DNA of 64,000 nt from Parasutterella muris (lineage in GTDB: Bacteria; Pseudomonadota; Gammaproteobacteria; Burkholderiales; Burkholderiaceae_F), in NCBI RefSeq assembly GCF_943193095.1, contig NZ_CALPCV010000013.1, positions 1 to 64,000 on the forward strand, in the 5' to 3' direction. Positions 43,913-54,421 of the stretch are shown here, in pieces; within the stretch, counting starts at the first letter, position 1; the number at the start of each line of letters is the position of its first letter. The notes under the pieces are model-generated. The model saw nothing but the letters and a program-made list of their open reading frames with translations. It had not been told where the DNA came from and did not search any database. The position numbers and the translations under genes are program-made.

Positions 43913-44923
43913 TTGTTTTCCCAATATAAAGTCACCGTAGTTATCCCTTACTTTAACAGTGAGGCTTATATAAGAAGGTGCCTAGAGTCTGTCATTTCAC
44001 AATCTCTGACAGATATTCAGATAATCTGTGTTGACGATGGCTCTACAGATAATTCAACGAATATAGTCAGTTCGATAGCAGAAAATGATGAGAGAGTGAT
44101 TTTGCTTTCTCAGCCAAATGGAGGGGCGGGAAAGGCCAGAAACTTAGCTTTCGATTACATTAAAGGAGACTATGTTCTTTTTCTTGATGCAGACGATTTT
44201 CTTTCCACTGAAGCATTGTCAGAGGCTTTTTCCCTGGCCATAGAAGACAATTCTGATGTAGTGGTTATGAAGAGTTATGCATTCGAAGATGGGGTTGAAG
44301 AAAATTATTGGACGCAAAAAAACTGCATTAGATTTGATTTACTTCCAAGAGAACGTAAATTCAAGCTGAGTGAAATAAGAAAAGATATTTTTTCAGCTTT
44401 TATTTGGTGGCCATGGGATAAATTAATTAAAAAAGAACTAATCAAAAAAAAGTCTCTTTATTTTCAGGAACTAAGGACAACAAATGATTTGTTGTTTGTG
44501 TTCTCTGCAATGTTCCTAGCATCTTCCATTTCCATAACAAAAAACTCTCTTGTTTTTCATAGGATCAGTTCGAGCTCACTTTCTGTAACAAGGCAGAAGT
44601 CGTGGACAAATTTTATTCAAGCTTTAATTGCTGTCAAGGATTTTCTTTTCAGGGAAAGGGTTTATTGTCGTCTTGAGCGGGATTTTCTTAATTATGTGAT
44701 GACTTTCACGGTTTGGCAATTTTGTTCGCTACCTTTTAGTTCAATGCCAGGAGTGAAGTTACGATATCTCCCTCTTATCGAAAATTTTTTTGGAATAACA
44801 GATAAACAGTCCTCATTCTTTTACGATCAAAATAAGTTTGCAATTTTCTTAATTATCACCGGAAAAAAAAGAGAGCCACGCCTCATTATCAAAACCTTAC
44901 TTAAAAACTTTAAATATTTTTAG
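43913..44923 (+). CDS. Family 2 glycosyltransferase
   Basis: 336 aa with a TTG start after a GAGG ribosome site. GT-A fold: VTVVIPYFNSEAYIRRCLES, IICVDDGSTDNS and the metal-binding FLDADDF. The C-terminal half is hydrophobic and aromatic. It presumably adds one sugar to the growing polysaccharide; donor and acceptor are unknown. Eleven bases separate it from the next transferase. Confidence 0.9.
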   Translation: MFSQYKVTVVIPYFNSEAYIRRCLESVISQSLTDIQIICVDDGSTDNSTNIVSSIAENDERVILLSQPNGGAGKARNLAFDYIKGDYVLFLDADDFLSTEALSEAFSLAIEDNSDVVVMKSYAFEDGVEENYWTQKNCIRFDLLPRERKFKLSEIRKDIFSAFIWWPWDKLIKKELIKKKSLYFQELRTTNDLLFVFSAMFLASSISITKNSLVFHRISSSSLSVTRQKSWTNFIQALIAVKDFLFRERVYCRLERDFLNYVMTFTVWQFCSLPFSSMPGVKLRYLPLIENFFGITDKQSSFFYDQNKFAIFLIITGKKREPRLIIKTLLKNFKYF

Positions 44924-44934
44924 GCTTGATCTAA

Positions 44935-46728
44935 ATGAAAGAAAAACCTCTGGTATCCATAATTATTCCTGTGTATAACTCGGCTCCTTTTATTGAGAGG
45001 TGCCTGGAATCAGTTCTACTTCAAGATTATGAGAACTTAGAAATTATCTGTATCGATGATGGCTCCACTGATAAGAGTCTTGAATTGCTTAAGGCTTTAA
45101 AAGAACGTGCTCCTAATCTAGTGATATTAGAGCAAGACAACAAAGGTCCGGGAGCAGCCAGAAACCTTGGCTTAGATAAGTCTTCAGGAGAGTTTGTTTG
45201 CTTTCTAGACTCTGACGACAGAATCAGTGAGAACTTTATCAGTGAGTTGCTCTGTCTTGCTCTTCGAACACGTTCTGATATAGCTGCCACCTCGTCAGTT
45301 TTGTTAGATTATGGGAACTATCTTAAAGAGAAAGATGTTGGTCTCCCAAAAAATTTCGTAGGAGAGCTTTTTTCTTTAGAGGATCGTGCAAAGATCGTTC
45401 GTACAACTGGAGTAAGCTGTAACAAACTTTACAAGAAGAGTTTTCTTCAGAGTAACAATATCTTTTATTTGACATTGAATTCACCTTCTGAGGATAACTA
45501 TTTCTCAATTCCTGCGATTTTTCTAGCAAATCAAATTGCAGTTACTTTTAAATGCTCCTATTTTTACTTACAACATAGCTCCTCAATCACAAAAAAGATA
45601 ATTTCATATCAATCCTTGGATACTTTTTTAATTTATTCGCTCATATTCCAACGGATGAGCCTTCTTCCATTACGTTGGGACGCTCGAAAGATAATTTTGA
45701 AAACTATCTCTGAAAGGCTAGAGATTGATGCTAGCTATGTAGAAAAAAAATTAGAAAATAATTTTCTTCCTTACTTTAAAAAACAGAGAGAACTAACTCT
45801 CAGATCACTGGCAAACTCGATTCAGCTTGTCAATAAGCAAAAACAACGAGAGCCTCAAATCATTATCTCTTTAACTTCTTATCCCAAAAGAATTAAAACA
45901 GTTGATAGAGTTGTGAATTCTATTCTGCATCAGACCGTTAAACCAGACAAAATTATTTTATGGTTAGCCCAAGAAGAGTTTCCAGACAAAGTCATCCCAG
46001 AAGAAATCGAAAGATTGCAAAATAACATTTTTCAAATTAGATGGTGTGACAATCTTCGTTCATACAAAAAATTAATTCCCGCTTTGATAGATTTTCCGGA
46101 AGAAATTATCATCACAGTTGATGATGACGTTATTTATCCACCAAATTTAATCGAGGTTCTTTATAGGTCTTACTTAAGAGAGAGAGAGACGATTCACTGC
46201 AACAGATGTCACTGGATTAGATTAAAAGAAGGTAAGCTCTTATCTTATCAAGCTTGGAAACAACAGCATGAATTCAAAGCCTCTAACGCTTCTTACCTTA
46301 ACTTCTTAACTGGACTTGGCGGAGTTCTTTACCCGCCTCATTGTCTCGACAAAAAAGTTTTTGATCGAAGCTTATATGAAAGACTATGTCCTACTGGTGA
46401 TGACATCTGGTTTTGGGCTATGGCTGTCATGAATGGAACAAAAATTAAACGTCCAAAAGAGTCCATTAGAACTTTTGAATTTATAGAAGGCTCCCAGGAT
46501 AGCTCGTTATGGGATTTAAATAAATTCAGAAATGATTCGCAATTGTCGGCAGTCATGAACGAATTTCCTATTTTACAAAACAGACTAATACGTGACAAAA
46601 TAACAACGGAACCGTTAGATACAAATAAATTACTTTTACGGATTAAAAGGATTCTCTTAAAAATTTTCCCACGAGGAAGTAAAACATATATTTTTCTTAG
46701 AACTGTATATACCTATATATTTAAATAA
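44935..46728 (+). CDS. Double-domain glycosyltransferase fusion
   Basis: 597 aa. Residues 1-300 form a GT2 domain (VSIIIPVYNSAPFIERCLES, IICIDDGSTDKS, FLDSDDR). After a short linker, residues 300-540 form a second GT-A-like domain (IIISLTSYPKRIKTVDRVVN, ILHQTVKPDKIILW, ITVDDDVIYPP, LTGLGGVLYPP, CPTGDDIWFW), of a type usually found as a stand-alone protein. The VDDDV motif is likely to bind metal and the CPTGDDIW stretch may hold the catalytic acid. A bifunctional enzyme adding two successive sugars is likely. It stops one base before the next transferase. Confidence 0.85.
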   Translation: MKEKPLVSIIIPVYNSAPFIERCLESVLLQDYENLEIICIDDGSTDKSLELLKALKERAPNLVILEQDNKGPGAARNLGLDKSSGEFVCFLDSDDRISENFISELLCLALRTRSDIAATSSVLLDYGNYLKEKDVGLPKNFVGELFSLEDRAKIVRTTGVSCNKLYKKSFLQSNNIFYLTLNSPSEDNYFSIPAIFLANQIAVTFKCSYFYLQHSSSITKKIISYQSLDTFLIYSLIFQRMSLLPLRWDARKIILKTISERLEIDASYVEKKLENNFLPYFKKQRELTLRSLANSIQLVNKQKQREPQIIISLTSYPKRIKTVDRVVNSILHQTVKPDKIILWLAQEEFPDKVIPEEIERLQNNIFQIRWCDNLRSYKKLIPALIDFPEEIIITVDDDVIYPPNLIEVLYRSYLRERETIHCNRCHWIRLKEGKLLSYQAWKQQHEFKASNASYLNFLTGLGGVLYPPHCLDKKVFDRSLYERLCPTGDDIWFWAMAVMNGTKIKRPKESIRTFEFIEGSQDSSLWDLNKFRNDSQLSAVMNEFPILQNRLIRDKITTEPLDTNKLLLRIKRILLKIFPRGSKTYIFLRTVYTYIFK

Positions 46729-46729
46729 A

Positions 46730-47743
46730 ATGGATTTAACAATTCTTATACCCTGCTATAACAATGCACTCTATCTCGAAGATGCTTTAAATAGTCTGAA
46801 AGATTCTCGCAGCTTGGATAGTCAATCCTTCAAGATAATCGCTATTAATGACGGTTCTAAAGATAATTCATTAGATATCCTAAAAAAATTTATTAAAATA
46901 ATGCCGAATCTTTCGATAATAGATAAGGAAAATTCAGGCTACGGGGACTCTTTAAACATTGCACTACGGCAGGTTAAGACTAAGTATGTAGGCATATTGG
47001 AACCTGATGACTTAGCGTTTGTTAATGGTTTTGCTACGCTACTATCTGCTGCTGAAAAACATGATCTTGATATTTGTAGAGGGTACTACATTTCTTTCAA
47101 TCAAAAGAAAGAATGGAATTGTAAAAAAAGTTGGATCCCTAACGATAAAATTTTTTCTTCGAAAGAAGTCTTAGAGGTATTCATTGGAGGACCTTCAATT
47201 TGGTGTGCAATATATAAAACTGATTTTTTAAAAAAAAATCAAATTGAATTTCTTACAACTCCTGGAGCAAGCTTTCAGGACACTTCTTTCGCTTTTAAGT
47301 GTTACCTAAAGGCGTCTAAGATCATGTTTATAGATACTCCAATTATCAGATATCGTACAGATAATGCAAATTCCTCTGTTAATAGTAAGGAAAAAGTTGA
47401 CTTTCTATGTAAGGAATGGGCAGAAATTATTCGATATTTTGAAAAATACGGATCTAACTCTATACGGATAAAAAAAGCCTTGCCTATTCTTCAGAATGGC
47501 TCATATCAATGGAATCTTGATCGTTTAGATTCGGATCATAAAAAAGATTTTGTTTTTCTATGGTCTTGTGAAATTAAAAAATTCATAAAAGATGGATATG
47601 TAAGTTGGAAATGGACACCTATTCAGTTGTGGTTTAAATTTTTCTTGCTGGCAAAGTTTCCCACTTTGTTCTACTATCTTCATAAGAACTTAAATTTTCA
47701 AACTCATCCATCCTCTCTAAAGAAAATCTCAATCTCCTCCTAA
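46730..47743 (+). CDS. Family 2 glycosyltransferase
   Basis: 337 aa. GT-A motifs LTILIPCYNNALYLEDALNS, IIAINDGSKDNS, and LEPDDLA in place of the usual DXD, followed by GGPSIWCAIYKTDFL and a C-terminal helical region. It is one base from the previous gene, so translational coupling is likely. Donor unknown. Confidence 0.88.
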   Translation: MDLTILIPCYNNALYLEDALNSLKDSRSLDSQSFKIIAINDGSKDNSLDILKKFIKIMPNLSIIDKENSGYGDSLNIALRQVKTKYVGILEPDDLAFVNGFATLLSAAEKHDLDICRGYYISFNQKKEWNCKKSWIPNDKIFSSKEVLEVFIGGPSIWCAIYKTDFLKKNQIEFLTTPGASFQDTSFAFKCYLKASKIMFIDTPIIRYRTDNANSSVNSKEKVDFLCKEWAEIIRYFEKYGSNSIRIKKALPILQNGSYQWNLDRLDSDHKKDFVFLWSCEIKKFIKDGYVSWKWTPIQLWFKFFLLAKFPTLFYYLHKNLNFQTHPSSLKKISISS

Positions 47744-47807
47744 CAGTAAGAATTTTTAAGGAATCTCTGAACAGATGCTCTATAACTAGCTCACTACTAA
47801 ATGCGAA

Positions 47808-48247
47808 GTGAGAGGCTTATTGCATAAGTTAAATTTTTTAAATTTCTCTACATACTGGTCTAACGTACTTTAACGGAGGACAAAATGGCTAGATTTTCTT
47901 GGGTGCACTATGAAGCCCTGGTTCGAGGAGAGCATCTTAATAGCACCGAGGTGTCGGATAGACTAAGACGGGAAACTGGCAAGCGGATTCATCCTAAGAC
48001 TATGGAGCAGAACCTTCCCAGCATGGTGAACAACTACTTCAAAGAACAGGCCGCAGTCAGTGTTTACTCTGGAGTCGACTGCAGCGGATTCCAATGAGTC
48101 AGCCGTTCTTAAATATCGAGTAGGCAGCATTGAATTTGAGTTTCACGCCGGCAATGCCGCTGACGTTGCTGTTGCGCTGCTTAAAACTATTCTGCAGGAG
48201 CGGAGCAAATGAACATTTTGTTCAAAGAGAGCTCTCGTGTGTCATTG
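47808..48247 (+). mobile_element. Truncated IS66-family copy with frameshifted tnpA
   Basis: A diverged IS66 left end (GTGAGAGGCTTATTGCATAA at 47808) is followed by a tnpA (from 47885) matching the inner copy over about 110 codons, but frameshifted so it stops at 48097, and by the first 18 or so bases of tnpB. At 48248 it is cut off exactly where the left end of the second IS66 begins. The rest of this copy is not found to the right of the second element. Confidence 0.7.
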
Positions 48248-48324
48248 GTAAGCGTCTCATCGCATAATTTTAATTTTTAAAACCTCGCCACATACTTGTC
48301 TAACGTACATTAACGGAGGACAAA

Positions 48325-48654
48325 ATGACGAGATTTTCTTGGGCGCACTATGAAGCCCTGGCTCGAAGAGAGTACCTTAACAGCACCGAGGTGTCGGAGA
48401 GAATAAGACGGGAAACCGGCAAGCGGATTCATCACGATATTGTGGAGCAGAACCTCCCCTGCGTGGTGAACAACTCCTTCAAAGAACAAACAGCAGTCTG
48501 TGTATTTACATTAGAGTCGGCGGCAGCGGATTCCAATGAGTCAGCCGTTCTTGAATATCGAGTAGACGGCATTGAATTTGAGCCTCACGCCAGTAATGCT
48601 GTCGAGTCTGCTGTTGCACTGCTCAGAACCATTCTGCAGGAGCGGAGCAAATGA
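48325..48654 (+). CDS. tnpA: IS66 accessory protein TnpA
   Basis: 109 aa preceded by AACGGAGGAC, a strong ribosome site. It is a small helix-turn-helix protein (LNSTEVSERIRRETGKRI). In IS66 elements TnpA and TnpB are required for transposition along with TnpC, by an unknown mechanism. The stop overlaps the tnpB start. Confidence 0.75.
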   Translation: MTRFSWAHYEALARREYLNSTEVSERIRRETGKRIHHDIVEQNLPCVVNNSFKEQTAVCVFTLESAAADSNESAVLEYRVDGIEFEPHASNAVESAVALLRTILQERSK

Positions 48655-48998
48655 ACATATTGTTTAAGGAGAGTTCTCGTGTGTCATTGGTTGTAACGCC
48701 GACGGATCTGAGAGGCTCTTTCCAAAAACTGTGCAGTATTGCTCAGACGATGATGAACATTGATGTCATGAGCGGCAGCGAGACTGTCGTTTTTATCTCA
48801 AAAAGTGCCAAGCTCTGTAAGATCATCACGGCTGACGAAAGAGGTTCTGTGGTGATCGTACGCCGGCTGAATAAAGGCACGTTTGAAAGGATCATGGTTA
48901 AAGTGGAAGACGGCAGTGCTCAGCTGCTAAGTGTTTATGAACAGGAGCAATACCTCAACGGCATAAGACTTTACGAAAAATGCTCTCGATACTGGTAA
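48651..48998 (+). CDS. tnpB: IS66 accessory protein TnpB (Orf2)
   Basis: 115 aa matching the IS66 Orf2 family (PF05717): VVTPTDLRGSFQKLCSIAQ, SGSETVVFISKSAKLCKIIT, RGSVVIVRRLNKGTFERI. Length normal. It overlaps tnpA by four bases and appears intact. Confidence 0.85.
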   Translation: MNILFKESSRVSLVVTPTDLRGSFQKLCSIAQTMMNIDVMSGSETVVFISKSAKLCKIITADERGSVVIVRRLNKGTFERIMVKVEDGSAQLLSVYEQEQYLNGIRLYEKCSRYW

Positions 48999-49154
48999 TA
49001 TAAAACTCAATAAAAATCCCGATGTTAGCGGGTTTATTTTTATATAAATTGAATAAATAATATCAATAATTAATTATTATAAACAATGGAAAATATTTTT
49101 TTACGATTGTTATATAGTATAATACCCATATGCATTAGAACGGTATTTTAAAGA

Positions 49155-51303
49155 GTGACTATAAACCTCAATAAACTCTCTAAAGAAGAATATCTAGAGC
49201 TAGTGAAAAGGAAAAATCAAGAGCTTGAACAAATGGGCGGTCGTTTGCAAGAGCAGACAAAGCGTCTTGAGGAGAAAGATCAGCAGCTTGCTCAGCAGGC
49301 TTCTACGATCACGGGGTGCGTTCGCATGGGCACCGGCATCGTCAAGATGGTGGAAATCGCGAAGAAGCATAAGGATGAGCTGCTGCGTCAAATCAAAGAA
49401 CTGATTATTTATCCGGAAGACGAAATCGGAAGGACTGCAATCGACTGTGTCTATGAGCTGATTGTGGAACAGCTAAGGCTTATCACTGAAACGAATCGGC
49501 TCACTCAGCAGCTCTACGGAACCAGTTCCGAAAAAACGCCTCAGGAAATTACAAAGCAGGTTAAGGAAGCGCTCGAGGAAATTAAACTCAGCCGTTCGGT
49601 AAAAAACAGTCGTGACAGACTTATTAATCTCAATAAGCTCACTAAAAGAATTAATGTGCTCTCGGCGGACCTTCTTGACGAGACATTGAAACAGAGCATC
49701 GCGGTTGCCGATAAAACAGAAAAGATGCTACCGGCACCGCAGACGTTCTCATTGAAGAAACACGGCGGCAAAGCCAGCAACAGTAATGAGCTCTCGGTTA
49801 AGCCGGCTTCCGTCCTCAGCGCTGCCGCTCTCGAACTCTGTCCGCTGTGTCACTCCAAAAGCATGTCGGTTCAGGAGGTGATGCTTAAACTTAAAGGCGA
49901 GCTTACCGATACGATCGACAACGTTGAAAAGATCGGTCAGCTGTCGGTCGCTTATTAGACGTTCTTCTGTGAAAAGTGCGACAAAGTCCATGTGCAGATG
50001 GATGAGAAGCTGGACTTCCCCATTGTGCCTGGCAGACAGATCAGTGCTTTATCCATCATGGAGTTCAATCGGCTTATGTGCATCGGGATGCCTCTGGACA
50101 GATCATTCAAACTCTTTGAAAAGTATGCGAAACTTGGCTCCAATACCGTATCCTACAGTCTGAACGACTACCACTTCTTCTATCACAAGCCGCTTTATCA
50201 GACTCTGTTAAAGATAATGAAGACTCAGCGGACACTTATTGTTGATGAAACACCCTTCAACTGCCTGCAGGATCAGGGGCGAGGACGACTGGCAAAGGAT
50301 GCATCTGAAGATCGGGACATCAGCCCTAAAAACTACATTCTCTGTACAATCAGCGCTCCTGCTGAGAAGAATCCGATCGCGCTCTATCACTGCCAGCGCA
50401 GCCGCAACGCTAAGAGTTTGAATGACTTTATCTCTGCTGACTTCAAAACTGAAGTTTTGGTGACTGATGCCTACAGTGGATACGATACGCTTGTCAGACA
50501 GCTGAATGAGTCATGAGATAAACCCATCGTGCATCAGAACTGTTGGGTTCACTTGCGCAGAGAACTTCTCATGGTCATTCTTCCGAGTGAAATGCTCAAA
50601 GAGATCGGCAACATCCCCGAAGAGCAATTTGATCAGGCCATTGAGGAGGCGTTCAAAGACAACGCCCGGTTTTTAAAACTGTGGAAAGTACAGGAAACAG
50701 TTAATCAGCTCTTTAGGATACAAAACATTAAAAATTCCTCTGCCGAACTGCTGTGGCAGCGCCGATCGTTGGCGGATATGATCGACTTAATAGTAACGAA
50801 AAGCTTGTTGAGCGCAAAGGCTGCAAATGGGTCAAGTGCAGTCACGATTCAATTGCCAAGGTCTGTGTTTATTACAAGAACGCCAGAGAAAAGCTGAGAA
50901 CCTTCCTCGACTACGAGGACATCCCACTGTTTACAAATAAAGTAGAAAACGCGATCCGTCCGATCACTATCCTACGTAAGAACTGCCTGTTTCAGCACTC
51001 TCCGAAGTATATGGAAGGCATGTGCATGGCTTACTCAACCTGGAGACTCTCAAAAATAATAAGGTCGAGAGACCGGAGATCTGGCTGAGGAGATACTCGC
51101 AGGAGCTCTTCCGCCATATGTGCGAGAAAGGGCTGACGCAGCAGTGGAAGAATACTGGAGTGCCTGCCACATCCTTCTCAATTAAAGATCCGAAGAAAGG
51201 ACAGGAAGATAAAGGCGATCCCCGCAATGCCTTCCTGCCTGAGAATCTTGCCGAGGGCTTTGACTTTGATGCTTGGGCGAGCTCAATCTTTAAAAAAGAC
51301 TAA
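49155..51303 (+). pseudogene. tnpC: IS66 transposase TnpC, several lesions
   Basis: From GTG 49155, an N-terminal coiled coil, the YGTSSEKTP segment and a Cys pair (CPLCHSKS with CEKCDKVH) lead into the DDE domain (LIVDETPFNCLQ, VTDAYSGYDTL, HQNCWVHLRRE) and the C-terminus (DIPLFTNKVENAIRPIT). In the same frame lie TAG at 49956-49958 and TGA at 50514-50516. Two frameshifts follow, at about 50760-50890 and 51025-51085. Four separate lesions make it inactive. Its total length of about 715 codons is longer than the usual 500-550. Confidence 0.85.
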
Positions 51304-51336
51304 GTCGAACGCTAATCCTAATTAGTTGTTAAAGAG

Positions 51337-51372
51337 CATTTGCTGGACGATAGAAATATCGTTCAGCAAATG
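51337..51372 (+). terminator. Long hairpin with GAAA loop near the IS66 right end
   Basis: A 16-bp stem (51337-51352 with 51357-51372, one G-U pair) is closed by a GAAA tetraloop just after tnpC. No clear U-run follows. It may block read-through across the IS end. Confidence 0.5.
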
Positions 51373-51417
51373 CTAGCCCCGCCTATCTGAAATAAAATCA
51401 AGCGATGAGACGCTTAC

Positions 51418-51987
51418 GATTCCCGACTGCTTTTTCTCCGGATTCCACTAGTTCTTATATCCATAGACATAAGTGGAGTCACCTTTTCGAAAGGAGGAAA
51501 GGCAGAAGTAATCTTCGGAAAGAGTTTTTCTATGAGTTATAAAAGTCTCATATTAAATGATATTGACTACGTCAGCTGGAAAATTCCTAAGAGTCAAGGC
51601 TAACTATCTAAATTTCTGTGAATATTTTGACTGAATAAAAATCTCAGAGCTATGCTACGGGCGTTTGATCCCACAAATATTGATTAACTTAGCGATTAAA
51701 GACTATTTCCAAATATATAAAGGTATTCCACTAAGCTTGCAAGAATTGATTAAAATTGCGGTGGAGTGAAGCAACTTATCAGGACAACGGTTAAGTTATA
51801 CTTCTTCGATCGTTACTAATCAAAAAATTGCTAATTTGTATAGATTTATTAAGTTAAAAATTAAAAATATATTTATTGTTTAATATAAATAACTAGATTA
51901 AAGGATATTAAAATACAATGTAGAAAAATATTTATCTAAGTATAAAATCTTTGCTAATATATATTTAATATAGGATCAAAATAAAAT
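51418..51987. other. Intergenic region before the acyltransferase
   Basis: No gene. Contains short inverted repeats (TCCACT with AGTGGA; CCTTTTCGAAAGG). The last 200 bases are extremely AT-rich and should contain the acyltransferase promoter. Confidence 0.35.
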
Positions 51988-53079
51988 ATGGGAAGAAAAT
52001 TAAATTATATTGATTACCTTGTTGTTATATCTTGTATATCCGTTGTGTTGTTACATGCAAATGGTGTTTTCTGGAGACATCCAGCTGGCCGGCTTTGGAT
52101 AACTTCATCACTTATTGAATGTATTTTCTATTTTGCGGTACCAATTTTTTTTATGATAAGTGGTGCTACATTGATGAATTATAGAACTAGATATAACTCG
52201 AAGGAGTACCTAATTAAACGAATCAGACGAACTCTCATTCCTTATTTGTTCTGGTCCTGTTTTGCTGCTTTACTCTTTTTAACATTTAATAAGTATGGCC
52301 AAATTTTCAGCCTAGATTCTGTGAGAGGATTTGACTATTCAGTTATAGTTAGTCTGATTATCAATATAATAAATAATAAGTTTATGGGTGTTTATTGGTT
52401 TTTTCTTCCCTTATTTGTCTGTTACTTGTCAATAATAATTCTATCGAATTTCTCAAAAAATTATAAAATACTATACTTCATTGCAATTTGGATTTTTATA
52501 GCACAATTTGTTTTACCATTCTGTGCTAATTTATTTCAACTAAAGATTAATCCAGTCTTGACTTCAAGTCCTATGGGAAGTGGATTCGTACTATTTGTTA
52601 TTCTTGGCTGGATTTTATCGAAAAATCAAATATCAAATAAATACAAACTAATTTTTTATCTTTTAGGCGTTATTTCATTTTTTTTGAGATTTACTTCGCT
52701 TATGCTTAGCCCAGAATTTCCAGCTCCGATTAATAGACTCTTCAGTGGATATCTAAATATTACAACAGTTTTTTACTCAGTAGCGATTTTTATTTTAGTC
52801 AAAGATGTTTCTCCTCTGATTGAAAATCTTATTAATACGATTTCGCGTAAAAATATAGCATTAGGTAACATGATACTAAGTGGTTTAGTAACAATACGAG
52901 ATTGTTCCCTTGGAATCTATTTGCTTCATGCTTATTTCACTTCTAAGCTGGTTCCTTTCCTGGGTGTTAATACTTCATCTATTTACTATAGAATATTTGG
53001 AGCTTTGCTAATAGTTTGCGTATGTTGTATTCTTACTTTAGTGATCAAAAAAATTCCTTTTTTGCGTCATACTGTCTGA
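51988..53079 (+). CDS. Acyltransferase 3 family membrane protein
   Basis: 363 aa with about ten hydrophobic segments. YIDYLVVISCISVVLLHAN with His23 is the conserved first helix of the OafA/WecH/NodX family (PF01757), and PIFFMISGATLM and IKRIRRTLIPYLFW are the next signatures. Such enzymes acetylate or otherwise acylate cell-surface sugars at the inner membrane. It lies among glycan genes but is isolated between IS remnants. It is AT-rich, as are the transferases. Confidence 0.88.
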   Translation: MGRKLNYIDYLVVISCISVVLLHANGVFWRHPAGRLWITSSLIECIFYFAVPIFFMISGATLMNYRTRYNSKEYLIKRIRRTLIPYLFWSCFAALLFLTFNKYGQIFSLDSVRGFDYSVIVSLIINIINNKFMGVYWFFLPLFVCYLSIIILSNFSKNYKILYFIAIWIFIAQFVLPFCANLFQLKINPVLTSSPMGSGFVLFVILGWILSKNQISNKYKLIFYLLGVISFFLRFTSLMLSPEFPAPINRLFSGYLNITTVFYSVAIFILVKDVSPLIENLINTISRKNIALGNMILSGLVTIRDCSLGIYLLHAYFTSKLVPFLGVNTSSIYYRIFGALLIVCVCCILTLVIKKIPFLRHTV

Positions 53080-53276
53080 GAATTCAGAAAATATTTACTT
53101 TCAATCACAATTGAAAAAATTCCATTTAAATATAAAAGCCTGTAATTCCAATGTAAGTGTCTAATTTGTTACGCGATAAATTTAAATTGAACTGCCCCTG
53201 AAAATGTTACGCGACAAATTAAAATAGCGTAAAACGAACTGGCCTCTGAAAATACGGCACTTGGCAAGGAGGCATC

Positions 53277-53864
53277 TTGGCGAGGAAGATATTTTCTCTT
53301 GAGACCAAAAGGTTGGTTCAATCCTTATTCGATGAAATGAAGAAGTATCGAGAGATTAAACAACTATCGGGCGTTCCGCAAGATATTTTGCGTTTATGGA
53401 AGGCTAAATCCCTCTTGAGCTGTGATTGGATTGCCATCGAAGAGCGACAATCTCCGCTTTCCAGCATTGAAAGAGAAGAAATAGTTAAGCTGCATGGTCA
53501 AGGCCTGTCCTGTACTAAGCTTGCAATTCAATTTGGCGTTTATAGAGGTACTATAAAGTCCGTCATAACCCAGTCCCGAAAGAACGAGATATCCAAAAGG
53601 GCCATATCTCGGGCTTTCGCAAGTTCTATTTCGACACAAGTTATTGAAGGGAAGTTTCGTTCCTCGCTAAAGGCAGCTGAGTTCTATGGTCTGGAACCAC
53701 GTTCGTTTCAACGGTGGGTTAAACCCGAATTAAAAAATCGCAAAGGACGTGCAATAGTTGGAGATAGCAGCAGATCCGGAGACGAGCATATGCGCTACTC
53801 AATTACGTCTGTCTTAGCCTATACATTTGCAATTAAAGAGTGGATTACTTGGGAATTATCCTAA
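53277..53864 (+). pseudogene. IS3-family OrfA, truncated by an insertion
   Basis: The protein (195 aa) has two helix-turn-helix-like units (YREIKQLSGVPQDILRLWKA; LSCTKLAIQFGVYRGTIKSV; SLKAAEFYGLEPRSFQRWV), as in IS150-type OrfA. Its last residues run into the inserted element. It would bind the IS ends. Confidence 0.6.
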
Positions 53865-54421
53865 TCGTGGACACGTAATCTTAAGCGTGGACACTTCATG
53901 AAATTAAATTTGTAAGTTAATAAATAATATGGCGGCATCCTTATCGTGGGCAGTCGTCTGTAATGTGGAAATCATTCAAATCTTCCTAGATTTCTTTGTA
54001 GATATTATTCTTTAATTGTCCCCTGGGTTCAAAAAACAAAAGGTTAGAAAGCCGAACGGAACTCCAAACTCAACCTTCTGTCGCAATGCACAATATTGAG
54101 TTGTTGTTGATCATTGCATAGCAATCATTGTATTGAGTCTGAACAATTTCATTTACACCGATGGTGATAAATTGGTCTAAACAAAAATGAAACGATCAAA
54201 AAATGCTTAGGCCGTGTTTCTATGACTTAGTTTTTTTGTGAAATGGGATAGGGATGAAAATTAAGAAAAGTCTTCAAGAGAAAGGGGCCTTGCAGAGTGT
54301 CTACGCTGAAGATTACGAGAGATTTAAAGTTATGAAAGAATGAAGTTCGTTTTCGTGTTTTAGGCTTGAAATTTTGGTGTCCACGATAAGGATTATGGTG
54401 TCCACGCTGCGGATAATTTCC
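53852..54421. mobile_element. MITE-like element with paired CGTGGACAC boxes
   Basis: Two CGTGGACAC boxes 20 bases apart (53866-53874, 53886-53894) at the left face two inverted copies (54377-54385, 54398-54406) at the right, 21 bases apart; the outermost GGAATTATCC and GGATAATTTCC also pair. The interior of about 480 bases has no transposase. It sits within the IS3 copy. Paired boxes at each end recall IS21-type multiple end repeats, but the family is not established. Confidence 0.55.

Larger units (their letters stand above)
48248..51417 (+). mobile_element. IS66-family insertion sequence, complete ends
   Basis: Perfect 16-bp terminal inverted repeats GTAAGCGTCTCATCGC at 48248-48263 and 51402-51417 enclose the three IS66 genes tnpA, tnpB and tnpC. 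The length of 3.17 kb is large for the family because of the long tnpC. The flanks TGTCATTG and GATTCCCG do not match, so no 8-bp target duplication remains. That suggests a deletion or recombination after insertion into the older IS66 copy. Confidence 0.85.

Noticed and set aside
7086..50516. Stop-codon reassignment or recoding to explain the in-frame stops
   Set aside because: The interrupting codons are TAG (7086, 49956), TAA (38419) and TGA (50514), so no single codon is reassigned, and intact genes end normally with all three.
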